Below, in pieces: positions 1 through 4,842 of a stretch of 8,916 nt of DNA. The stretch lies in NCBI GenBank assembly GCA_021772705.1, contig JAJFLN010000230.1, forward strand, positions 1 through 8,916. Direction: 5' to 3'. Every line of letters begins with the position of its first letter. Within the stretch, counting starts at the first letter, position 1. Source of the DNA: Candidatus Cloacimonadota bacterium. GTDB taxonomy: Bacteria > Muiribacteriota > UBA6191 > JACPRK01. A program made the position numbers and the translations under genes. The notes beneath the pieces were generated by a model. It searched no databases and had not been told where the DNA came from. It saw only the letters and a program-made list of their open reading frames with translations.

Positions 1-53
1 TCGCGACCTCCGGCGTGACAGGCCGGCGTTCTAACCAACAGACCTACCGCCCC
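1..53 (-). tRNA. tRNA-Asp (GUC), 3' part missing at window edge
   Basis: Read on the - strand, the acceptor 5' strand GGGGCGG starts at 53, followed by TA, a D arm, and an anticodon arm CCGGC-CTGTCAC-GCCGG. The anticodon GUC (positions 17-19) reads Asp. The sequence stops in the T arm because the window ends, so the 3' acceptor strand and CCA cannot be seen. The D stem GGTC/GAAC has one G-A opposition where a Watson-Crick pair is usual. The rest looks normal, so I treat the gene as functional. It lies 65 nt downstream of the tRNA-Val gene in the same orientation and is probably co-transcribed with it from the promoter at 234-262. Confidence 0.92.
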
Positions 54-118
54 GCGCATATTCAATCACTATTCAATTGTTCGAATCGGGTCAGGTGGTT
101 CCGGGGGCCCGTGGTGGG

Positions 119-193
119 TGGTGGGCGGTACAGGATTTGAACCTGTGACCCCCTGCTTGTAAGGCAGATGCTCTCCCGCTGAGCTAACCGCCC
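119..193 (-). tRNA. tRNA-Val (UAC) with encoded CCA
   Basis: A complete cloverleaf can be folded on the - strand. The acceptor is GGGCGGT pairing with ACCGCCC, the D stem is GCTC/GAGC, and the anticodon arm is TCTGC-CTTACAA-GCAGG. The variable loop is GGGTC and the T arm is ACAGG-TTCAAAT-CCTGT. The anticodon UAC (positions 159-161) decodes valine. The mature body is 72 nt (122-193, discriminator A at 122), and CCA is encoded at 119-121. It is the first gene of a - strand tRNA pair with tRNA-Asp and lies about 40 nt downstream of a near-consensus promoter. Confidence 0.97.
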
Positions 194-233
194 ACAGCAT
201 GAGGCATCCCGGTACCTCCGGAGCCGATTGCGG

Positions 234-262
234 ATGATACACCCACCGGCAGCGCCGGTCAA
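234..262 (-). promoter_or_regulatory. sigma70-type promoter of the tRNA-Val/tRNA-Asp unit
   Basis: On the - strand, TTGACC (257-262) and TATCAT (234-239) are separated by exactly 17 nt (240-256). Each hexamer matches the consensus at five of six positions. The predicted start near 226-228 leaves a leader of about 33 nt before the tRNA-Val 5' end at 193. The -10 box is the same DNA as an ATG that could be taken as the start of the + strand ispG piece. This argues that the coding region really begins further downstream. Confidence 0.8.
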
Positions 263-267
263 GGGCA

Positions 268-296
268 TTGCAATCGAGGTTGCTCACTGGTACCCT
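268..296 (+). promoter_or_regulatory. candidate promoter of the split ispG operon
   Basis: TTGCAA (268-273) and TACCCT (291-296) are spaced by 17 nt (274-290). Each hexamer is weak, with about 4/6 and 3/6 consensus matches. The position suits a transcript that starts near 303 and translation from the TTG at 339. Its -35 box lies only 5 bp from the -35 box of the divergent tRNA promoter. The match is weak enough to have arisen by chance. Confidence 0.3.
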
Positions 297-323
297 TTTG
301 CGGTTCATTCACCTGTTCAGAAG

Positions 324-328
324 AAGGA
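324..328 (+). promoter_or_regulatory. ribosome binding site that favours TTG 339 as ispG start
   Basis: AAGGA, within the longer purine run AGAAGAAGGA, sits 10 nt before the TTG at 339-341. It is a better Shine-Dalgarno match than GGAG (220-223), which precedes the alternatives TTG 228 and ATG 234. Codons between 234 and 338 also have visibly lower third-position GC than the body of the gene. Confidence 0.45.
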
Positions 329-338
329 TCTCGAAATC

Positions 339-1280
339 TTGAACCTCGTGCCACTTGCCATAGCTGACCTCCGGGATGTCCCGTCCGAACCGTTGGACGA
401 ACTGCGGGCTGCCAAGATGCGCGGCGCCGGCCTTTTCCTGATCTCTTCGAGTCAGGTACAGGACGTGACGGCCACGGGCTCCCTGGAAGGAGACTTCCTT
501 CTCCAGTGGAGTCCCACCCTGTCGGCGGAGGATCTGGACCCATCGATCGCCCGGTTCCTGGTGGAGACTTCCGACTTCGGCGAGTTCGCCCGGTGGGCTC
601 GGGGACGTCTGGGCAACATGGACGCCGTAGTGCGGGTCTCTCCCGATGATGAGGGCGACCTGGACTGCTGCCTACTGCCGCATCTGGAGGCGATTCCGGG
701 GATGCAGGCCGTTCTCTGCCCCGTGGCGACCAGCCTGGAAGATCTGCTCCTCCAGTCCCGCCGGCTGCTGGCGGCGAACGATCCCCCCCTGGCCCTGCTG
801 CCCTTCGAGGGAGATCTGGATCGGGATGGGCTGGTCGTGGTCCTGTCTACCCTGATCGAGTCCGGGAGGATCCACTCCTTCGCCCTGCCCGACCGGGAGC
901 CCCGTCTCTCGGCGGCCTCTGCCACGAGCCTGCTCAACGCTCTGGAGTTGCGGCGATTCGGCCTGAATTACGTCAGCTGCCCCACCTGCGGTCGATGCGA
1001 GATCCCCCTGGAGGGTCTGGTGTCGGAGGTGCGGGAACGGACAGCCCACATCTCGACGCCGCTCAACGTGGCCATCATGGGTTGTGTGGTGAACGGACCC
1101 GGGGAATCGAAGCACGCCGACATCGGAATCGCCGGTGGCCGTTCCGGTGGAGTGCTGATCAAGGATGGCGAGGTGGTGGGAAAGATCGAGAAGCACCAGT
1201 TCGCCGATGTGCTGGTGGAGCAGATCGAGAAGATGGCCGCTCACCGTGGGGAGGCCGGCGGAGAAGATGGCCTCGACTGA
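339..1280 (+). CDS. ispG: IspG (GcpE) fragment: A* spacer plus [4Fe-4S] domain
   Basis: This encodes the C-terminal two thirds of a long-type 4-hydroxy-3-methylbut-2-enyl diphosphate synthase, the reductive iron-sulfur step of the MEP isoprenoid pathway in the cytoplasm. The first ~210 residues resemble the A* spacer domain of plant/Chlamydia-type IspG, including a DLDRDGLVVVLSTL stretch like the region preceding the cluster domain. The cluster domain follows: YVSCPTCGR (Cys codons at 978 and 987), then MGCVVNGPGE (Cys at 1083, Glu at 1104). These are the three cysteines and the glutamate expected as cluster ligands. No TIM barrel precedes it. The barrel is encoded by the next gene, which overlaps this one by 14 bp, so the two are probably translationally coupled and act as a heteromer. 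I chose TTG 339 because upstream starts (TTG 228, ATG 234) collide with the tRNA promoter. With ATG 234 the protein gains 35 residues that I cannot match to IspG. Confidence 0.88.
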   Translation: MNLVPLAIADLRDVPSEPLDELRAAKMRGAGLFLISSSQVQDVTATGSLEGDFLLQWSPTLSAEDLDPSIARFLVETSDFGEFARWARGRLGNMDAVVRVSPDDEGDLDCCLLPHLEAIPGMQAVLCPVATSLEDLLLQSRRLLAANDPPLALLPFEGDLDRDGLVVVLSTLIESGRIHSFALPDREPRLSAASATSLLNALELRRFGLNYVSCPTCGRCEIPLEGLVSEVRERTAHISTPLNVAIMGCVVNGPGESKHADIGIAGGRSGGVLIKDGEVVGKIEKHQFADVLVEQIEKMAAHRGEAGGEDGLD

Positions 1281-2067
1281 ACCCCGGCGGACCCGGGTCG
1301 TACCCATCGGAGAGGTGCTGGTCGGAGGGGACAACCCCATCGTCATCCAGTCCATGACGAGCTGCTTCACCCACGACGTGAAGGAGACTCTCAACCAGAT
1401 CCACGCCCTGAAGGCGGCGGGCTGCCACGTGGTGCGGGTCACGGTGCCGGAGGAGAAGGACGCCCGTGCCCTGCCCGAGATCCTCCGGGAGAGCCCTGTT
1501 CCGATCATCGCCGACATCCACTACGACTACCGGATGGCCCTGGCCTCCATCGAGGCCGGCGTCCAGAAGATCCGGATCAATCCGGGAAACATCGGCACGG
1601 AGGAGCGACTACGGACGGTCATCGGCGCTGCCGCCGACGCCGGTGTCCCGATCCGGATCGGGGTCAACTCCGGCTCCCTGGAGAAGGCCATCGAGAAGAA
1701 GCATGGCGGCGCCACTCCGGAGGCCATCGTCGAGAGCGCCCTCGGGCAGATCCGATTCTTCGAGGACATGGGGTTCACGAACCTGTTGATCAGCGTCAAG
1801 AGCTCCTCCGTGCCTCACACGGTCCAGGCCTACCGCCTGCTGGCTCCCCGCTGTCCCTATCCACTGCACGTGGGGGTCACGGAGGCCGGCAGCGGAGTGG
1901 ATGGCCGGACCAAGTCTGTTGCCGGCATCGGCGTGCTCCTCCTGGAAGGCATCGGTGAGACGATCCGGGTCTCCCTGACGGAACATCCGGTAGAGGAGAT
2001 TCAGGTCTGCAACAACCTCCTCCAACAGGTGGCCCGATTGCGGGCGGCCCTGCAAGCCTCGAACTGA
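1267..2067 (+). CDS. ispG: IspG (GcpE) fragment: N-terminal TIM-barrel domain A
   Basis: This encodes the substrate-binding TIM barrel of IspG as a separate 266-residue protein. Conserved stretches appear in family order: IVIQSMT near residue 28, VVRVTVP, IIADIHYDY, RINPGNIG (103-110), RIGVNSGSLEK (130-140), ISVKSS (175-180), HVGVTEAG (201-208), and GETIRVSLTEHPVEEI near the end. The chain stops about where domain A ends in one-piece IspG. No cluster cysteine motif follows, because that part is encoded upstream. ATG 1267 gives a normal IspG N-terminus and lies inside the end of the preceding gene, with GGGGAGG at 1248-1254 and GGAG at 1260-1263 as possible ribosome binding sites. In known IspG the barrel and cluster domains of opposite subunits meet at the active site, so activity from two separate chains is sterically plausible. 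The upstream piece (about 313 residues) plus this one sum to roughly the length of long-type IspG. Confidence 0.93.
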   Translation: MASTEPRRTRVVPIGEVLVGGDNPIVIQSMTSCFTHDVKETLNQIHALKAAGCHVVRVTVPEEKDARALPEILRESPVPIIADIHYDYRMALASIEAGVQKIRINPGNIGTEERLRTVIGAAADAGVPIRIGVNSGSLEKAIEKKHGGATPEAIVESALGQIRFFEDMGFTNLLISVKSSSVPHTVQAYRLLAPRCPYPLHVGVTEAGSGVDGRTKSVAGIGVLLLEGIGETIRVSLTEHPVEEIQVCNNLLQQVARLRAALQASN

Positions 2068-2116
2068 GCTTCGCTCCCGGGTGCATGTCCCGTAGGGGGC
2101 AGTCGACATTGGGGAT

Positions 2117-2282
2117 CACGGACCTCACAGGATCGCAGAGAACACAGGGGTTTTCGTGTGGAGAGGTGAGATGCTGAGCACAGGGGTGCCTGGATCCAAC
2201 TCTCAGCCAGCTACTCGACGCATCAAGTACGATTTCTTCCAAAAGGACCTCTGTGGGCTCTCTGGGCTCTGTGGGCTCCGTG
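2117..2282. repeat. MITE-like element with imperfect inverted repeats
   Basis: The left arm (2117-2154) begins CACGGACCTCACAGG and ends GGGGTTTT. The reverse complement of the right arm (2241-2282) begins CACGGAGCCCACAGAG and ends GGTCCTTTT. Allowing small gaps, the arms align over about 40 bases with the same order of CACGGA, CACAG, AGAG, CACAG and TTTT blocks. They enclose about 86 bases with no coding content. The CACAGAG/CACGGAG composition recalls, from memory, dispersed non-coding repeats seen in various bacterial genomes. I see no clear target-site duplication at the ends. It could equally be a long hairpin in the RNA leader of the cyclase cluster. Confidence 0.5.
2254..2278 (+). repeat. 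three TGGGCTC units with 9-bp period
   Basis: TGGGCTC occurs at 2254-2260, 2263-2269 and 2272-2278, an exact 9-base spacing inside the right arm of the inverted-repeat element. The left arm has only degenerate counterparts (CACAG...CAGAG...CACAG). Confidence 0.6.
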
Positions 2283-2391
2283 TAACTTCCCGAGTCATCG
2301 CAGCAGAAGCCCCCCTGGGCGACATGCCCCCCCGCTCCCTGCCCGAGGGGCTCGCGTGTGCCATTCATGGTAGGATCTCTTTCACTTATCG

Positions 2392-4836
2392 ATGCGTTCG
2401 TCAGGGTCCAGGACAGCTGCGGACGCCGGCCAGGAACCGAAGAAGGACGGCCGGCCCACGGTTTCGCCATTCCCGGAGCTCAGAGCCCAGGACGAGTCAC
2501 CGGTGCGCCGGTCCTCCGCCCGGCAGAGGGCGGCGGGCAGTTCGGCTCAGCCCGATCTGGATCTGTCCCATGAGCTGAAGCAGCTTCGGTCCGCATCTCC
2601 GCTCCTGGAGTCCATGGGCGAGTCGGGGCTCAAGTCCGCCGCCCGGTTCGTGCTGCAGAGCTTCTGGTTCCAGCTGGCCCTCTTCGTCGTCCTGGCTGTT
2701 GTCTCTGTCCTGTTGCCCTGGATCGCCCAGACGTTGACGGGCCTGAGGCTGGAACCGGGAGCCTTCGCCTATTTCCTGTTCTTCATTCTGGCCACGCTCT
2801 ATTTCACCCGGTTCCGTTACAAGGAGAGCTTCGTCGCCCTGGGAGTCATCCTCTTCGTCGCCATCGGACTTCACGCACTGCAGCTGTTTCCCGGATTCAA
2901 ACCGACGCCATATTTCTGGTTGACGGTGCTGGTCATCGGGACGATGAATGCCTACTACTACAACGATTACACCATCACCATCGCCGAGCAGAACCTGGAG
3001 CTGCGGACCCTGAGAAAGGAGGTTCTGGCCTCGGATCGGCTGGTGGGCCGTGTCTCCACTCAGGGCGGAGCGGATCAGATGGACTTCGTCAAGAAGGCCC
3101 AGGAAGAGACCTCCCGGACCCGGGCCCATTACACGTCGCTGATCTCGAACCTGATGCAGTTCGGCGGGGGGGGTGGCGACGGAGCACGGAGCGGCGATGG
3201 GGCGGCCCCGAACTACGCGGCTATCTGCCGTGCAGCCTGGCAGCTCCTGAAGCGAGGGGTGGGCGTGACCCGGATGGAGGTCTTCTTCTTCGATCCGAAC
3301 CGGAACCTGCTCTACACGGTGAAGGCATTCGTGAGTCCCGAGAACTCGGCAGGAGGCCCCTTCGGGTTCTCGACGGCTTCCCAGGAGGAGATCCCGGCGG
3401 AGAAGGCAAAGATGACGCTCTCGATGGAGAAGGACTCCCTGTTCAAGTTCGCCATGCAAAATCGGAGGATGGTGCTCCGGCATGAGATTGATTTGGACCC
3501 GAAGCTGCAAGAGCTGGAGAAGCGAACGCCTTGCCCGGTCCACTCCCTCATTCCCCTCATCGACGGTGAGACGGTACTCGGGATGCTGAACATGAGCGAG
3601 TGCTCGAAGAAGGAGCTGGGGGACGAGGACATGACGATCCTCCGGACCACCACCCGCCTGGCCTCCATGGGACTCGCCCACGCCCAGACCTTCCTGCAGA
3701 CCCGGGAGGAGCTGGAGACAGCCAAGGTGCTGACCGGGGAAGAACGAAAGAAGAGAGCCGACGTGCTCAAGGTGTTCAAGACCCTGGTGAGCGCCAACAT
3801 CGTGGAGGAGATCCTGAACGACCCGGAGGTGATGAAGCCGAAGCGGCAGATGTTGACCATCGTCTTCGTCGATCTCCGGGGATTCACGACCCTGTCGGAG
3901 CAGCTCGATGCTGCGCAGGTCGTGGAGCTCCTGGACGACTTCTTCGAGACCCTTACCCCCCTGATTTTCAAGTACGGAGGAACGCTGGACAAGTACATCG
4001 GCGACGAGATCATGGCCCTCTGGGGAGCACCCTTCGCCAAGCCCGACGACTGCCCCAACGCAATTCTGGCCGCCGTGGAGATGATGCACGCCATGGACGG
4101 GGTGAAGACCCGCTGGAAGCAGAAGCTGAACCTGGACATCGCCATCGGCATCGCCGTCAACACCGGCGAGGCGATCGTGGGGAGCATCGGCTCCACGGAC
4201 AACAAGAACTTCACGGCCATCGGAGACGCGGTCAACACAGCGGCCCGTCTCGAGGGGCTCTCGGGCCGCGACGAGATCCTGATGACCCGGGCCACCTATG
4301 ACGAGGTGCGTGACATCGTCAAGGTGAAACACCTTCCGAATCAGAAGGTGAAGGGCAAGGAGACGGAGCTGGAGATCTACCGGGTTCTGGGCCTGAACGT
4401 GAGCGGAGCCAAGCCGCTGCCGGAGCCCCAGCCCCTGCCTGAAGTCGAGGCGATTTCCGAGGCGGCGGCCACCTCCGATGGACCTGCCTTCGAGCTGCCG
4501 GCGGAACCCCCTCAGGCTCCCGTCCCGGCGACAGCGCCGCCGGCCCCCCGCAGGCAGCCGGAGAACGTGGTGGACGTGACCATCGGCACGAGCCGCGACC
4601 TGGCCTCTCGGGCTTCGCGAGCCATGACAACCGACAAGCTCGCCCCCCCTTCGACCGCCGGCTCATCCAAGTCGAGCCGGGACCTGGCGTCGCGAGCGTC
4701 ACGGGTCAATCCCGTCGCCAAGGGGTCGGCGGACGAAACAGGCAATACGGCGGCATGTCCCCGCTGCCGGCACGTGAACAAGAAACCGGGTTTGACGCGA
4801 TGCGACAAGTGCGGAGAGACTCTCCACAAGAGCTGA
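2392..4836 (+). CDS. 4TM-GAF-class IIIb adenylate cyclase with zinc ribbon tail
   Basis: This is a predicted membrane-bound adenylate cyclase of 814 residues that makes cAMP from ATP. Domains in order: a disordered, basic N-terminus (1-80); four TM helices near 90-112, 125-142, 146-166 and 173-192; a coiled coil (~196-220) with ADQMDFVKK (227-235); a Gly-rich linker; a GAF domain (~274-430); a helical linker; a class III cyclase domain (~485-665); a Pro/Ala-rich linker; and a C-terminal CPRC...CDKC zinc ribbon (Cys 789, 792, 804, 807). Metal-binding Asp494 and Asp538, purine-specifying Lys534 and Thr608, and transition-state Asn615 and Arg619 are all present. Lys plus Thr is the class IIIb adenylate pattern. 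The tail carries SRDLASRASR twice (734-743, 762-771). The start is uncertain: ATG 2392 has only AGGA 16 nt upstream, and ATG 2614 would remove the disordered N-terminus but keep all domains. It is the first gene of a cluster; the next starts 6 bases after its stop. Confidence 0.93.
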   Translation: MRSSGSRTAADAGQEPKKDGRPTVSPFPELRAQDESPVRRSSARQRAAGSSAQPDLDLSHELKQLRSASPLLESMGESGLKSAARFVLQSFWFQLALFVVLAVVSVLLPWIAQTLTGLRLEPGAFAYFLFFILATLYFTRFRYKESFVALGVILFVAIGLHALQLFPGFKPTPYFWLTVLVIGTMNAYYYNDYTITIAEQNLELRTLRKEVLASDRLVGRVSTQGGADQMDFVKKAQEETSRTRAHYTSLISNLMQFGGGGGDGARSGDGAAPNYAAICRAAWQLLKRGVGVTRMEVFFFDPNRNLLYTVKAFVSPENSAGGPFGFSTASQEEIPAEKAKMTLSMEKDSLFKFAMQNRRMVLRHEIDLDPKLQELEKRTPCPVHSLIPLIDGETVLGMLNMSECSKKELGDEDMTILRTTTRLASMGLAHAQTFLQTREELETAKVLTGEERKKRADVLKVFKTLVSANIVEEILNDPEVMKPKRQMLTIVFVDLRGFTTLSEQLDAAQVVELLDDFFETLTPLIFKYGGTLDKYIGDEIMALWGAPFAKPDDCPNAILAAVEMMHAMDGVKTRWKQKLNLDIAIGIAVNTGEAIVGSIGSTDNKNFTAIGDAVNTAARLEGLSGRDEILMTRATYDEVRDIVKVKHLPNQKVKGKETELEIYRVLGLNVSGAKPLPEPQPLPEVEAISEAAATSDGPAFELPAEPPQAPVPATAPPAPRRQPENVVDVTIGTSRDLASRASRAMTTDKLAPPSTAGSSKSSRDLASRASRVNPVAKGSADETGNTAACPRCRHVNKKPGLTRCDKCGETLHKS

Positions 4837-4842
4837 GGACAG

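Larger units (their letters stand above)
2068..2391. other. intergenic region between ispG pair and cyclase cluster
   Basis: This 324-base gap separates the two + strand transcription units. It contains the inverted-repeat element at 2117-2282. After that comes about 110 bases with C runs (2307-2312 and 2326-2332) and no convincing promoter hexamer pair. TAGGAT at 2371 is a possible -10 box but has no matching -35. I see no clear intrinsic terminator after the ispG pair. GCTCCC/GGGGGC near 2072-2100 could form only a short stem with a long loop and no T run. The short ORFs here look like chance. Confidence 0.6.

Noticed and set aside
60..77. ATTCAAT repeated twice between the tRNA genes
   Set aside because: The two copies are short and sit in an AT-rich spacer. 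They can easily arise by chance and suggest no function.
672..1517. A 281-codon - strand open frame across the ispG junction
   Set aside because: It is antisense to both ispG pieces, whose motifs are intact. No domain or ribosome binding site is visible.
339..2067. ispG as a frameshifted pseudogene
   Set aside because: A frameshift would leave the barrel upstream of the cluster domain. Here the order is reversed, each piece has its own start and stop, and conserved residues are retained.
2072..2100. Intrinsic terminator after the ispG pair
   Set aside because: The possible stem GCTCCC/GGGGGC is short, has a loop of about 16 bases and is not followed by a T run.
2254..2278. CRISPR-like or tandem array
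   Set aside because: There are only three seven-base units with 2-base gaps, inside an inverted-repeat arm. There are no spacers and no cas genes.
2156..2578. A 140-codon + strand open frame in the intergenic region
   Set aside because: It starts inside the inverted-repeat element and overlaps the cyclase N-terminus in another frame. Its composition is Arg/Pro-rich with no domain or good ribosome binding site.
3166..3173. A G8 tract in the cyclase as a phase-variation switch
   Set aside because: It encodes part of a Gly-rich linker in a GC-rich gene, and the frame is intact. A single eight-base run without population data is not evidence of switching.
2497..4332. A 611-codon open frame on the - strand opposite the cyclase
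   Set aside because: It lies antisense to a gene with clear GAF and cyclase motifs. Its translation is rich in Gly, Leu, Gln and His with no recognisable domain, as expected from GC-rich codon structure.
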